This document shows, in pieces, positions 38,123 to 48,051 of a DNA stretch of 64,000 nt (its first letter is position 1; each line of letters begins with the position of its first letter). The DNA comes from Enterobacter cloacae complex sp. ECNIH7 (GTDB lineage: Bacteria > Pseudomonadota > Gammaproteobacteria > Enterobacterales > Enterobacteriaceae). The translations under genes and the position numbers were made by a program. The stretch is from positions 3,224,001 to 3,288,000 of the forward strand of contig NZ_CP017990.1 in the NCBI RefSeq assembly GCF_002208095.1, written 5' to 3'. The notes below the pieces were generated by a model, which was given only the letters and a program-made list of their open reading frames with translations, was not told the origin of the DNA and did no database searches.

Positions 38123-38200
38123 CCCTTTCATCCTGTTCTTACCCGCTTTTTTCCTCTCTGCTATACACTCTTACTAACGCTAAAAAAGGGAGCAGCGCGG

Positions 38201-39100
38201 ATGGCAACCTATTCAGACAGTTTATTGATTCTCAATGGCAAAAGTGCGGGCAACGATCTGCTGCGTCAGGCAATTCAGGGTTTGCGTGACGACGGCGCGC
38301 GCATTCACGTTCGGGTGACGTGGGAAAAAGGCGACGCGGCACGCTATATCAATGAAGCTCTCGGGCTAGGCGTCAGCACCATCATTTCCGGGGGCGGCGA
38401 CGGCACCATCAATGAGATTGCGTCAGCGCTTATCGACCTGCCCCCGGCAGACCGGCCGGTGATGGGTATATTACCGCTCGGCACCGCCAATGATTTTGCT
38501 ACCAGCGCAGGGATCCCGGAAGAGCTGGAGAAGGCGCTCCAGCTGGCGATCCTCGGCAAAGCCACCGCTGTGGATATCGCACAGGTGAATGATAAAACCT
38601 GCTTTATCAATATGGCGACGGGCGGGTTTGGCACGCGTATCACCAGCGAAACGCCGGAAAAACTGAAGGCGGCGCTGGGCGGCGTGTCGTACCTGATCCA
38701 CGGCCTGATGCGCATGGACACCCTCAAGCCTGACCGCTGCGAAATTCGCGGCGAGGATTTTCAGTGGCAGGGTGACGCGCTGGTGATTGGGATTGGCAAC
38801 GGACGTCAGGCGGGCGGCGGACAGCAGCTCTGCCCGGAGGCGCTGATTAATGACGGACAGCTTCAGCTGCGTATTTTCACGGGCGACGGCCTGCTGCCCG
38901 CGCTGTTTACCACGCTGACGCAGCCGGAAGAGAGTCCAAATATCATCGCAGGGAAATCGGCGTGGTTTGAAGTGAATGCTCCGCACGGGATGACCTTTAA
39001 CCTCGACGGAGAGCCGCTGAGCGGGACGCAGTTCCGCATTGAGGTGTTGCCCGGAGCGCTACAGTGTCGGCTGCCGCCGGACTGCGTGCTTTTGCGCTGA
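38201..39100 (+). CDS. yegS: Lipid kinase YegS
   Basis: A 299-residue member of the diacylglycerol/sphingosine kinase-like family. The nucleotide-binding motif [15 protein letters not shown] is at residues 63-77, and [10 protein letters not shown] follows near residue 90. In E. coli YegS phosphorylates phosphatidylglycerol in vitro. Its physiological substrate is not known. A strong ribosome-binding site (AGGGAG) lies before the ATG. It is a single-gene unit between the mini-island and fbaB, with which it converges. Confidence 0.94.
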   Translation: MATYSDSLLILNGKSAGNDLLRQAIQGLRDDGARIHVRVTWEKGDAARYINEALGLGVSTIISGGGDGTINEIASALIDLPPADRPVMGILPLGTANDFATSAGIPEELEKALQLAILGKATAVDIAQVNDKTCFINMATGGFGTRITSETPEKLKAALGGVSYLIHGLMRMDTLKPDRCEIRGEDFQWQGDALVIGIGNGRQAGGGQQLCPEALINDGQLQLRIFTGDGLLPALFTTLTQPEESPNIIAGKSAWFEVNAPHGMTFNLDGEPLSGTQFRIEVLPGALQCRLPPDCVLLR

Positions 39101-39124
39101 TGTTTCGCACGGTGCGCGATGATG

Positions 39125-39145
39125 CCCTCTCCCACCGGGAGAGGG
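39125..39145. repeat. GC-rich palindromic repeat, yegS-fbaB gap
   Basis: CCCTCTCCC-acc-GGGAGAGGG, a perfect hairpin of the same family as at 7886, 7979, 14105 and 23374. It lies in the 56 bp between two convergent stop codons and may act as their shared terminator. Confidence 0.75.
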
Positions 39146-39156
39146 AGATGGAGCCG

Positions 39157-40209
39157 TCAGGCAATCGTGACTTTGCTGTCGAGATAGACGTCCTGAACCG
39201 CATTGATCAGCTTCACGCCGTCGGCCATCGATTTCTTGAACGCCTTGCGGCCAAGGATCAACCCCATGCCGCCCGCGCGTTTGTTAATAACCGCCGTACG
39301 CACCGCGTCTGACAGGTCGGTATCACCACCCGCCGCGCCGCCTGAGTTAATCAGCCCCGCGCGGCCCATGTAGCAGTTCGCCAGCTGGTAGCGCACCAGG
39401 TCGATCGGGTTATCGCTGGTCAGCTTGCTGTAAACGCGATCGTCGGTGTAGCCAAAGTTCACCGCTTTATAGCCGCCGTTATTCTCGGCCATTTTCTGCT
39501 TCACGATATCCGCGCCGATGGTCGCCGCCAGGTGGTTCGCCTGCCCGGTCAGGTCGGCGGATACATGGTAATCCACGCCGTCTTTCTTGAACGCGTTGTT
39601 GCGCAGATATGCCCACAGTACGGTGACCATGCCCAGCTCGTGCGCACGCTCAAACGCCGCGGAGATCTCTTCAATCTGACGACGGGACTGTTCGGAGCCG
39701 AAGTAAATCGTCGCCCCTACCGCCACCGCGCCCATGTTGAACGCCTGCTCGACGCTGGCGTAAAGGGTCTGGTCATACTCGGTTGGGTAGCTAAGGGTTT
39801 CGTTGTGGTTCAGCTTCACGAGGAATGGAATGCGGTGGGCATAGCGACGCGAAACCGAGGCCAGCACGCCGTAGGTCGACGCCACGCAGTTACAGCCCGC
39901 CTCAATCGCCAGCTCAACAATGTTCTTCGGATCGAAGTAGAGAGGATTCGCCGCAAAAGAGGCGCCCGCAGAGTGCTCAACGCCCTGGTCCACCGGCAGG
40001 ATTGAGAGATACCCGGTGCCGCCGAGCCGCCCGGTGTTGTAGAGCGTCTGCATATTTCGCAGGACCGCAGGCGGACGGTTGTTATCGATCATCACGCGGT
40101 CAACGTAGTCGTGACCAGGCAGATACAGCTGGTCGGCTGGAATGGTCATACAACGATGCTGTAAAAGGCTGTCGGCGTCTTTGCCAAGCAACTGCGCAAT
40201 ATCAGTCAT
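39157..40209 (-). CDS. fbaB: Class I fructose-bisphosphate aldolase FbaB
   Basis: A 350-residue DhnA-type class I aldolase that cleaves fructose 1,6-bisphosphate in gluconeogenic conditions. The Schiff-base lysine is Lys237 in [12 protein letters not shown]. The phosphate-binding glycines lie in [14 protein letters not shown] and GLILGRKAF near the C-terminus. The length matches E. coli. It converges with yegS and is divergent from yegT. Confidence 0.95.
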   Translation of the reverse strand: MTDIAQLLGKDADSLLQHRCMTIPADQLYLPGHDYVDRVMIDNNRPPAVLRNMQTLYNTGRLGGTGYLSILPVDQGVEHSAGASFAANPLYFDPKNIVELAIEAGCNCVASTYGVLASVSRRYAHRIPFLVKLNHNETLSYPTEYDQTLYASVEQAFNMGAVAVGATIYFGSEQSRRQIEEISAAFERAHELGMVTVLWAYLRNNAFKKDGVDYHVSADLTGQANHLAATIGADIVKQKMAENNGGYKAVNFGYTDDRVYSKLTSDNPIDLVRYQLANCYMGRAGLINSGGAAGGDTDLSDAVRTAVINKRAGGMGLILGRKAFKKSMADGVKLINAVQDVYLDSKVTIA

Positions 40210-40459
40210 GTGATACTCCCGTAAGTCCGACGTCGTGTCGGTGTGTGTTTATCCAGTCCCATCTTTTATGGGCAGACTAAGCCTGGTACCGACTTAACAG
40301 ATTTTCCACCTTTTGCATTTTTTTTCAGCACAATCTGCTGGCTCGATTCGTGTACAACAAAACTGTTACATTGATCAAACAATCGCCACAAAGGTATTTA
40401 AAAGGTATTATTGAGTGGTATGTTAAAGGCGTACCCTCTCTGACATGCAGGATTAAAAA

Positions 40460-41737
40460 ATGAAAACGAAAGTCCAACTGTCATTCATGATGTTTGTTGA
40501 ATGGTTTATCTGGGGCGCGTGGTTTGTGCCGCTGTGGCTGTGGCTGAGCAAAAGCGGTTTTACCGCCGGGGAAATCGGCTGGTCTTACGCCTGTACCGCC
40601 ATTGCCGCGATCCTCTCCCCGATTCTGGTCGGCTCGCTGACGGACCGCTTCTTCGCCGCGCAGAAAGTGCTGTCAGCGCTGATGTTCGCCGGTGCGATTC
40701 TGATGTACTTCGCCGCACAGCAAACCCAGTTCAGCACCTTCTTCCCGCTGCTGCTGGTTTACTCCCTGACCTATATGCCAACCATCGCGCTGACCAACAG
40801 TATCGCCTTTGCCAACGTGGACGACGTCGAGGCCGATTTCCCGCGCATCCGCGTGATGGGCACCATCGGCTGGATCGCCTCCGGGCTGGCGTGCGGGTTC
40901 CTGCCGCAGATGCTGGGCTACAGCGATATTTCCGACACCAACATCCCGCTGCTGATGACGGCAGCCAGCTCCGCCCTGCTCGGCGTCTTTGCCCTGTTCC
41001 TGCCGAATACGCCGCCGAAAAGTACCGGCAAGCTGGATTTCAAAGTGATGCTCGGGCTGGACGCGCTGATCCTGCTGCGCGACAGAAACTTCCTGGTGTT
41101 CTTCTTCTGCTCGTTCCTGTTCGCCATGCCGCTGGCCTTCTATTACATCTTCGCCAACGGCTATCTCACCGAAGTGGGGATGAAAAACGCCACCGGCTGG
41201 ATGACGCTCGGCCAGTTCTCCGAAATTTTCTTTATGCTCGCCCTGCCGTTCTTTACCAAACGCTTTGGTATTAAGAAGGTCTTACTGCTGGGCCTGATTA
41301 CCGCCGCCATCCGCTACGGGTTCTTCGTTTACGGCGGAGCGGAACAGTACTTCACCTACGCCCTGCTGTTCCTCGGCATTCTGCTGCACGGCGTAAGCTA
41401 CGACTTCTATTACGTCACCGCGTACATCTACGTGGACAAAAAAGCGCCGGTGCACATGCGCACCGCCGCGCAGGGCCTGATTACGCTGTGCTGCCAGGGC
41501 TTTGGTAGCCTGCTGGGTTACCGCCTGGGCGGCGTGATGATGGAAAAAATGTTCGCATACAAAGAGCCGGTGAATGGGCTGACCTTCAACTGGGCCGGAA
41601 TGTGGACGTTTGGTGCAATCATGATTGCCGTGATTGCCGTGCTGTTTATGCTGTTTTTCCGCGAATCGGATAAAGAGATCGCCGCAATTGAGGTGGTTGA
41701 TAGCGATGCCGCGCTGACACAAGGGGAAGTTAAATGA
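40460..41737 (+). CDS. yegT: Nucleoside:H+ symporter family transporter YegT
   Basis: A 425-residue, 12-helix transporter of the NupG/XapB (NHS) branch of the MFS. The N-terminus MKTKVQLSFMMFVEWFIWGAWFVPLW is diagnostic for the family. It probably imports a nucleoside-like compound. The gene overlaps yegU by ATGA and is the first gene of yegTUV, which couples uptake, a hydrolase and a kinase. Confidence 0.94.
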   Translation: MKTKVQLSFMMFVEWFIWGAWFVPLWLWLSKSGFTAGEIGWSYACTAIAAILSPILVGSLTDRFFAAQKVLSALMFAGAILMYFAAQQTQFSTFFPLLLVYSLTYMPTIALTNSIAFANVDDVEADFPRIRVMGTIGWIASGLACGFLPQMLGYSDISDTNIPLLMTAASSALLGVFALFLPNTPPKSTGKLDFKVMLGLDALILLRDRNFLVFFFCSFLFAMPLAFYYIFANGYLTEVGMKNATGWMTLGQFSEIFFMLALPFFTKRFGIKKVLLLGLITAAIRYGFFVYGGAEQYFTYALLFLGILLHGVSYDFYYVTAYIYVDKKAPVHMRTAAQGLITLCCQGFGSLLGYRLGGVMMEKMFAYKEPVNGLTFNWAGMWTFGAIMIAVIAVLFMLFFRESDKEIAAIEVVDSDAALTQGEVK

Positions 41738-42738
41738 AACAAGAACGTGTTCTCGGTGCCCTTTACGGGCAGGCGTTAGGGGATGCGATGGGCATGCCGT
41801 CGGAGCTGTGGCCGAGAAAGCGCGTCAAGGCGCACTTCGGCTGGATCGACCGCTTTTTACCCGGCCCGGCAGAGAATAATGCGGCCTGCTATTTCAAACA
41901 GGCAGAGTTCACCGACGATACCTCAATGGCGCTGTGCCTGGCGGACGCGCTCATCGAGTGCGACGGGGAGATTAACGCGGACGTTATCGGCAAGCATATT
42001 CTGCGCTGGGCGCTCGATTTCGACGCGTTTAATAAGAACGTGCTCGGCCCGACCTCCAAAATCGCGCTTAATGCGATTCGCGACGGCAAGCCGGTTAGCG
42101 AACTGGACAACAACGGCGTAACCAACGGGGCGGCGATGCGCGCCTCCCCGCTGGGCTGCCTGCTCCCGGCCACGCGTCTGGAACACTTTGTTGAGCAGGT
42201 GGCGCTGGCCTCCAGCCCGACCCATAAATCCGACCTCGCTATTGCCGGCGCGGTGGTGATTGCCTGGGCGATTTCCCGCGCCGTCGACGGCGAAAGCTGG
42301 CAGAACATCGTCGATGCGCTGCCGGGTATCGCCCGCTACGCGCAGGAGGCGAAAACCACCACCTTCAGCGCGTCGCTGGCGGCACGTATTGAGCTGGCGC
42401 TTAAGACCGTACGGGAAGCCAACGGGGTTGAGTCCGCCAGCGAGCAGGTTTACCAGCTTGTGGGGGCCGGAACCAGCACCATTGAGTCCGTTCCGGCGGC
42501 CATTGCGATGGTCGAACTGGCGGGAACCGACCCAAACCGCTGCGCCATTTTATGCGCCAACCTGGGCGGCGATACCGACACTATTGGCGCGATGGCGACG
42601 GCCATCTGCGGCGCGCTCCATGGCGTGCAGGCGATTGACCCGGCGCTCAAAGCCGAACTCGACGCCGTCAACCGGCTCGATTTCGGCCACTATAGCGAGA
42701 AACTGCTGCACTACCGGGAGCAAAGGGAGGGCGTATGA
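41734..42738 (+). CDS. yegU: ADP-ribosylglycohydrolase family protein YegU
   Basis: A 334-residue member of the DraG/ARH family. Two metal-binding motifs are visible: FTDDTSMALCLAD with Asp61/Asp62, and GGDTDTIGAMATAI near residue 275. The family cleaves N- or O-glycosidic bonds to ADP-ribose. With a nucleoside transporter before it and a ribokinase-type gene after it, a role in breaking down a nucleoside or ADP-ribosyl compound is a reasonable inference. It overlaps both neighbours by 4 bp. Confidence 0.94.
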   Translation: MKQERVLGALYGQALGDAMGMPSELWPRKRVKAHFGWIDRFLPGPAENNAACYFKQAEFTDDTSMALCLADALIECDGEINADVIGKHILRWALDFDAFNKNVLGPTSKIALNAIRDGKPVSELDNNGVTNGAAMRASPLGCLLPATRLEHFVEQVALASSPTHKSDLAIAGAVVIAWAISRAVDGESWQNIVDALPGIARYAQEAKTTTFSASLAARIELALKTVREANGVESASEQVYQLVGAGTSTIESVPAAIAMVELAGTDPNRCAILCANLGGDTDTIGAMATAICGALHGVQAIDPALKAELDAVNRLDFGHYSEKLLHYREQREGV

Positions 42739-43688
42739 GTTCATTTGCCCAACGTCTCGACACCCTGCACGCCACGCGCCCGGTGACGGTGCTGGGCGCG
42801 GCGGTGATAGACGTCATCGCCGACGCCTACGCCCTGCCCTGGCGCGGGTGCGATATCGAGCTCAAACAGCAGGGCGTGAATATTGGCGGCTGCGCGCTGA
42901 ATATCGCCATCGCCCTGAAGCGGCTCGGCATTACAGCGCAAAACGCCCTGCCCGTGGGTCACGGGGTATGGGCGGACATCATCCGCAACGCCATGGCGAA
43001 GCAGGATCTGCACAGCGCCATCGAGGCCGAAACCGGCGATAACGGCTGGTGCCTGGCGCTGGTGGAGCCAGACGGCGAGCGCACCTTTATGTCCTTTAGC
43101 GGCGTGGAGAACCAGTGGCAGCAGCGCTGGCTTGATGTGCTTAACATCCCGTCGAAGAGCCTGGTCTACTTATCCGGCTACCAGCTGGCCTCGCCGTGCG
43201 GCGAGCTGCTGACACGCTGGCTGGAGGGGTTGCGGGACGTGACGGCGTTTATCGATTTCGGCCCTCGCATCGCGGATATCCCCGACGCGCTGATGGCGCG
43301 GATTATGGCCTGCAGGCCGATCGTGTCGCTCAATCGTCAGGAAGCGGAGATCGCAGCCGAACGACTGGGCGTAGCGGCTGAAAACCTGGGTGCGGAGTGG
43401 CAGCAGCGCTTCGGCGCCGCGCTGATTGTGCGGCATGATAAAGACGGCGCCACATGGTATGACGGTGACGTCTCGGGCGTTGTTCCGACGTTCCCAGCGA
43501 CGGTTGTGGACACCATTGGCGCAGGCGACAGCCACGCGGGCGGCACGCTTGCCGGGCTGGCGGCGGGATGGTCACTGGCAGACGCCGTTCTGTTGGGGAA
43601 TGCCGTGGCGTCCTGGGTAGTCAGCCACCGCGGCGGGGACTGCGCCCCGACTCGCGACGAATTATTCCTCGCACACAAAGACGTATAG
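42735..43688 (+). CDS. yegV: PfkB-family sugar/nucleoside kinase YegV
   Basis: A 317-residue ribokinase-fold kinase. The PfkB signature 2, DTIGAGDSHAGGTLAGL, holds the catalytic Asp in the anion hole GAGD. The N-terminal GGCALNIAIALKRLG is the substrate-binding glycine region. The substrate is unknown. Last gene of yegTUV. Its final 27 bp overlap the end of the convergent regulator gene yegW. Confidence 0.93.
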   Translation: MSSFAQRLDTLHATRPVTVLGAAVIDVIADAYALPWRGCDIELKQQGVNIGGCALNIAIALKRLGITAQNALPVGHGVWADIIRNAMAKQDLHSAIEAETGDNGWCLALVEPDGERTFMSFSGVENQWQQRWLDVLNIPSKSLVYLSGYQLASPCGELLTRWLEGLRDVTAFIDFGPRIADIPDALMARIMACRPIVSLNRQEAEIAAERLGVAAENLGAEWQQRFGAALIVRHDKDGATWYDGDVSGVVPTFPATVVDTIGAGDSHAGGTLAGLAAGWSLADAVLLGNAVASWVVSHRGGDCAPTRDELFLAHKDV

Positions 43689-44408
43689 ATCGCTGCGACA
43701 GTAGCTGATGCTGTACTCAATCGGCCGGTGCTGTTGGTCAAGCGCAACCTGCTTGATCACCAGCACCGGTATTTTTTCGTCCATCTTAATGTGCGCCTGA
43801 AACTCGCTGTCCGGCATGCGGGCGCTAACCCGTGAACGGGTGCGCTGCGGGAAGATATTCTGGCTGCGGAAGTAGTCGTACAGCGAAATGCCAATCGCAT
43901 CCGGATCGGGAATGAGGCCAACCGGCACCCAGGACTCTTCAATCGACACCGCATCGTCATCCACATAGCGAATGCGCTTGAGCAAAAAGACCTCGCTGTC
44001 CGGAGGAATCGACAGGTGGTTTGCGACCTCTTCCGGGCACTTCACCACCCGCTTGTTGACCCACAGCGTATTAGGCTTTTGGCCGCGCAGCACTACCTGC
44101 TGGGAAAAACCGCGCGCCTCTTTCAGCGAATATTCAAAGATATTGTTGATTTGCGTGCCATAGCCACGGGAGCGCGTCACCACGCCCTCTTCCTCCAGCG
44201 CCTGCATCGCCTTTCGCACAGTGATGCGCGACACCCCGGTTAACTGGCTCAGATCGCGCTCGCCGGGCAAAATATTCCCGTGCTCCAGCACCCCGCTGCG
44301 CACCGCGTTTTTTACCGTTTCGGCAAATTTCAGGTACAGCGGCGTGTTGTCAGGCGCGGCGATCCGTTCATTCAGTTGAGCGATTAACCGGGTATGCGCT
44401 TGTTCCAT
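43662..44408 (-). CDS. yegW: GntR/HutC-family regulator YegW
   Basis: A 248-residue repressor-type regulator. The winged helix is at about residues 35-95, including GERDLSQLTGVSRITVRKAM. A C-terminal UTRA ligand-binding domain follows. It probably controls yegTUV, as in other enterobacteria. It lies downstream of thiD on the same strand (42 bp gap) and overlaps yegV tail to tail. Confidence 0.93.
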   Translation of the reverse strand: MEQAHTRLIAQLNERIAAPDNTPLYLKFAETVKNAVRSGVLEHGNILPGERDLSQLTGVSRITVRKAMQALEEEGVVTRSRGYGTQINNIFEYSLKEARGFSQQVVLRGQKPNTLWVNKRVVKCPEEVANHLSIPPDSEVFLLKRIRYVDDDAVSIEESWVPVGLIPDPDAIGISLYDYFRSQNIFPQRTRSRVSARMPDSEFQAHIKMDEKIPVLVIKQVALDQQHRPIEYSISYCRSDLYVFVCEE

Positions 44409-44450
44409 CTCTGTTTTCTCAGGCGTGGTGTTTCCTGCCAGTATACTGGG

Positions 44451-45251
44451 TTACCACCATGCATGAAAATGATGAACCGGCCCAATACCGTGACCCACTT
44501 CCAGAGTATCGGCTTTTGCCAGCGCCGCCGAGAGCCAGGTTTTCGCTTCGCGCACCGTATCGGCCCAGCCGCCATGCCGCGGGCGCAGCGCCGCCAGCGC
44601 GGCGGAGAGCGTGCAGCCCGTGCCGTGGGTGTTTTTGGTCTGCACGCGCGGCGCGGTAAAGCGTACTTCGCCGTCGCGGGTAAAGAGCCAGTCCGGGCTT
44701 TCGGCATCATCCAGGTGCCCGCCTTTCATCAGCACCGCGCCGCAGCCCATTGCCAACAGCGCGTTTCCCTGCGCTTTCATCTCGCGTTCAGTTTGCGCAT
44801 GCGATGTGCCTAACAGCGCGGCGGCTTCCGGCAGATTGGGCGTGATAAGCGCCACCTGCGGCAGTAGCTTTGTACGCAGCGTCTCCACGGCGGAGGCGGA
44901 GAGCAGCGGGTCGCCGCTTTTCGCCAGCATGACGGTATCCAGCACCACGTTTTGCACCTGATAGCGTTTAAGCCGCTCGGCCACCGCTTCCACAATATCC
45001 GTCTCGGCCAGCATGCCGATCTTGGTGGTATCGATGCGCACGTCGCTGAACACAGAATCCAGCTGCGCGGCAACAAAATCCGGCTCGATACGATAGACCG
45101 ACTGCACGCCGCGCGTGTTTTGCGCCACCAGCGCGGTAATGACCGAGCAGCCGTACGCGCCAAGGGCCGAGAAGGTTTTGAGATCGGCCTGGATACCCGC
45201 GCCGCCGCTGGGATCGGTGCCGGCAATGGTCAGGGCGTTAATCCGTTTCAT
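44451..45251 (-). CDS. thiD: Hydroxymethylpyrimidine/phosphomethylpyrimidine kinase ThiD
   Basis: A 266-residue ribokinase-fold enzyme that phosphorylates HMP and HMP-phosphate to HMP-PP for thiamine synthesis. It has the N-terminal motif [20 protein letters not shown] and the anion-hole motif [13 protein letters not shown]. The ATG at 45251 gives the family length and overlaps the thiM TGA (ATGA). The longer reading to 45353 only extends into thiM. Confidence 0.96.
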   Translation of the reverse strand: MKRINALTIAGTDPSGGAGIQADLKTFSALGAYGCSVITALVAQNTRGVQSVYRIEPDFVAAQLDSVFSDVRIDTTKIGMLAETDIVEAVAERLKRYQVQNVVLDTVMLAKSGDPLLSASAVETLRTKLLPQVALITPNLPEAAALLGTSHAQTEREMKAQGNALLAMGCGAVLMKGGHLDDAESPDWLFTRDGEVRFTAPRVQTKNTHGTGCTLSAALAALRPRHGGWADTVREAKTWLSAALAKADTLEVGHGIGPVHHFHAWW

Positions 45252-46018
45252 GCCTGCTCCTCCAGCGTATAGAGCGCATCCAGAAACGCGCTGGCAAAAC
45301 TGCCAGGCCCACGTGACTGCGCAACGGCCACCGTTCCGGCTCGCTTCATCCATCCGCAGGCGGCAGCGACGTTATCCATCCGGTCGCCAGGCAGCGAGCA
45401 GCTCGCCGCCACAACGGCAGAAAGCGCGCATCCGGTTCCCACTACGCGCGTCATCAACGGATCGCCGCCCGTTATCGTGCGGGTGCGTTGCCCGTCAGTG
45501 ATGTAATCCACCTCGCCGGTGACGACCACAACGGCATTGGTCTGGCGAGCCAGCGCCTGTGCGGCGGGCACCGCGCTGGCTGCGGTATCGGTTGTATCAA
45601 CGCCGCGCCCGCCCGCGCTCATTCCGGCAAGGGCCAGAATTTCGGAGGCATTGCCGCGAATGGCAGCCGGTTTCAGGGCAAGGATTTGATGGCAAAAACG
45701 GGTGCGGAACGTCAGGGCGCCCGCGGCAACCGGGTCCAGCGTCCAGGGCTTGCCTGCAGCCACCGCGCTTTCTATTGCCCGACGCATCGCCTGGGCACGC
45801 GGCGAGGTCAGCGTACCAACGTTAATCAGCAGCGCATCGGCGATGCCGGCAAACTGTTCAGCCTCTTCGGCCTCAATCACCATCGCGGGTGATGCGCCAA
45901 GCGCCAGCAAAACGTTGGCCGTGAAGGTCTGTACGACATCGTTGGTCATACAGTGGGTCAGCGGAGAACGGGTTCGGAAGTGGTGTAAAACGCGTAAATC
46001 GAGCAGGTCAGGCTGCAT
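45248..46018 (-). CDS. thiM: Hydroxyethylthiazole kinase ThiM
   Basis: A 256-residue kinase for salvage of the thiazole moiety of thiamine. The phosphate-binding motif [14 protein letters not shown] is present near residue 195. The N-terminus [30 protein letters not shown] contains the substrate-site residues. First gene of thiMD, under the TPP riboswitch just upstream. Confidence 0.96.
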   Translation of the reverse strand: MQPDLLDLRVLHHFRTRSPLTHCMTNDVVQTFTANVLLALGASPAMVIEAEEAEQFAGIADALLINVGTLTSPRAQAMRRAIESAVAAGKPWTLDPVAAGALTFRTRFCHQILALKPAAIRGNASEILALAGMSAGGRGVDTTDTAASAVPAAQALARQTNAVVVVTGEVDYITDGQRTRTITGGDPLMTRVVGTGCALSAVVAASCSLPGDRMDNVAAACGWMKRAGTVAVAQSRGPGSFASAFLDALYTLEEQA

Positions 46019-46064
46019 GGTTTCGCTCCTGCCTTGCGTGAAGAAGCGATGACCGGGAAGGCAT

Positions 46065-46144
46065 CTGACTTCCCTACGCTGGCATTATCCAGATCAGGTA
46101 ATACGGGTATTTCTCAGCCTTCACAAGGAAGGGCACCCCGAGTC
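46065..46144 (-). promoter_or_regulatory. TPP (THI-box) riboswitch controlling thiMD
   Basis: On the minus strand the leader carries the conserved P1 start GACTCGGGGTGCCC, CTGAGA, ACCTGATCTGGATAATGCCA and GCGTAGGGAAG in the right order. This is the TPP aptamer. GGGAAGTC can pair with the downstream CTTCCC segment, which lies between the aptamer and the thiM ribosome-binding site. The switch therefore probably hides translation start or ends transcription when TPP is bound. Confidence 0.96.
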
Positions 46145-46764
46145 AAAATACTTTTAAAACAATGATTTATTGAAATCAATGTTCTCAATCAGTGTAACCG
46201 TGGCCACAGGTCAGGCGCAAGGGGTTTTGATTTATCACGGCAGCGATCGCGTTATGAATCTCCCTAAACACTTTTTCGCTAGCATCTTCAACATAAATAT
46301 TTTTTCCTGGTATATCCCGTAACAAAAATGAGCTGATTTCATTTCATTCGAAGCTAGCGAAAGATTCGATAATAAATAATCGGCAAAAACCCATAAATTT
46401 ACATAAACTGTTATGTGTATTATTAACCAATTTTAATCAAAACACTTAAATACATTTAATGTATTGGTGTTTTATATCTAATTTGGCTCTCATCCATCAT
46501 GAATCGCTATCTTATTGTATTATAAGATTATTAAGCCGAGCTTTTCTGGAATGACTCGTTTAGCTATTCCTGCTATTTATGATTTAGATCAATAATCAAA
46601 ATTACACATTCATAGATAGTTACTGCACGTTACGAAATAAGTTATCAAACAAAAATTTTCAACGTTAATTGTGAATTATTTCAGATATAACAAGACGTTG
46701 TATCTTCCCGCCAGGATAGCGCCCTTACTTTATTTTTTCTTGTAGTGATGATGAGAGCTTTAAA
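46145..46764. other. AT-rich intergenic region thiM - autotransporter gene
   Basis: A 620 bp gap with strikingly high AT content and no credible gene. It must contain the thiMD promoter at the left and that of the adhesin gene at the right. ATGATTTAGATCAA at 46579-46592 resembles an FNR site (TTGAT-N4-ATCAA, 9 of 10). The low GC fits an H-NS-silenced, horizontally acquired region. This left junction marks the end of the conserved backbone. Confidence 0.65.
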
Positions 46765-47838
46765 ATGAACTATTTAAATACAACAGCTATCGCTGTTTTT
46801 GGTTTTGTGTTTGCTGGTTCAATGAATACTGCAAATGCTGCGGAAGTAAACATAAACCTTGACGATAACGTCAACAATCCAGGTGCTCACATTCAAATTC
46901 AGGGTACCGATAAAACCGCCTATAACCTTGATAACATCGAGGGGAGTAACATTAAGCAAGACGGGCAAATCTATAACCTTCAGGGCGATATTGACAGAGC
47001 AAATACAGCTATTAATAAAGCACAAGATACAGCTAACACTGCTCAAGATGGCGTAAATGCTAACACTCAAGCTAACGCTATCCTTAATCAGAAAATCGAC
47101 GATTACAAAGCAGATCAGACAATCACTGATAACAAACAGAATATATTGATTGATAACACTAATAATAAAGCAGATGCGGCTTTACAAGGCGTTATTACTA
47201 ACGGTCAAGCAATCATTGATACAAACACGAGAGTAGATAAAACTGACATCACCGCGACCAATGCGAACAACAAAGCAGACGCCAACACTCAAGCGCTAGC
47301 AAGTAAGGTCGATAAAAGCATTTTCAACGCCGATCAGGATAGACAAGATCAAGCACTTCAGGATGCCTCTGGCAAAGCGACTCAGGCATTTAATACGGGC
47401 GCTTATGCGCAATCTTTAGCTGTCGATGCACAAACGGTAGCCGCAGCGAATAAAGCTGCTGTTGCTACCGTTCAGTCACGCCAGCAAACACAGGAAGCGA
47501 CGATTCAGAATCACAGCGCACAATTAGCGAATCATGAATCACGTATTACTGCGTTAGAGAGTCAAAATAACGCTAAGTTCTCTTCTCTGGAGAATCAGCA
47601 GAATGAGGATCGCAAGGAATATCGTGCTGGTATCGCTGGCGCTGCTTCTCTTGCTGGTTTGCATTACGTTGATACAGATAACGCGGTTGCCGTCGGTGCT
47701 GCCAACTTCAAAGATGCGCAAGGTTATGCAATCGGCTACCGTCATAAGTTCGCTGAGAATGTAGCTGCTACTCTCTCTACATCAGGTACATCCAACGGTG
47801 ATGAAATTGTTGCGGCATCCGCATCTTACGGATGGTGA
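46765..47838 (+). CDS. Small YadA-type trimeric autotransporter adhesin
   Basis: A 357-residue surface protein. The signal peptide (about 1-25) ends in NTANA. Residues 27-285 are a passenger rich in Asn, Asp, Gln and Ala with repeated coiled-coil elements (ANNKADA occurs as NNKADAALQG and NNKADANTQA). Just before the anchor is a regular heptad stretch (ESRITALESQNNAKFSSLEN). Residues about 286-357 are the YadA C-terminal membrane anchor (YRAGIAGAASLAGLHYV to ASYGW), which forms a trimeric 12-stranded barrel. There is no YadA-type head repeat, so it is a short stalk-like adhesin. Its ligand is unknown. The coding sequence is AT-rich compared with the backbone. A lipoprotein gene follows. Confidence 0.85.
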   Translation: MNYLNTTAIAVFGFVFAGSMNTANAAEVNINLDDNVNNPGAHIQIQGTDKTAYNLDNIEGSNIKQDGQIYNLQGDIDRANTAINKAQDTANTAQDGVNANTQANAILNQKIDDYKADQTITDNKQNILIDNTNNKADAALQGVITNGQAIIDTNTRVDKTDITATNANNKADANTQALASKVDKSIFNADQDRQDQALQDASGKATQAFNTGAYAQSLAVDAQTVAAANKAAVATVQSRQQTQEATIQNHSAQLANHESRITALESQNNAKFSSLENQQNEDRKEYRAGIAGAASLAGLHYVDTDNAVAVGAANFKDAQGYAIGYRHKFAENVAATLSTSGTSNGDEIVAASASYGW

Positions 47839-47936
47839 TGTTACAATATTAAAACAAAATGCCAGTGAGCTAAAAAAATCGCCCATGAGTTTTAATCAGC
47901 TGGCTATAACTCAATACATTGCTGCTCGCAAATAAA

Positions 47937-48044
47937 ATGACAAAGTACATTTTTATCTCCGCTGTTTTGTATCTCACTTTTATTTTATTAGGGATATGGA
48001 TCGGCTTGATGTTAGGCACCTATATTTATAATTGCAATTACTGA
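47937..48044 (+). CDS. Possible small membrane protein (35 residues)
   Basis: A short reading frame translated MTKYIFISAVLYLTFILLGI plus 15 more residues, ending YIYNCNY. It is a single hydrophobic helix with a basic N-terminus, as in known small membrane proteins. It lies between the autotransporter and the lipoprotein gene and ends 7 bp before the latter's ATG, so it could be coupled. The ribosome-binding site is weak (no clear GGAG). Treat as tentative. Confidence 0.4.
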   Translation: MTKYIFISAVLYLTFILLGIWIGLMLGTYIYNCNY

Positions 48045-48051
48045 GGCAATA

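Noticed and set aside
46145..46764. Hidden small genes in the AT-rich gap
   Set aside because: Only very short frames without ribosome-binding sites are present.
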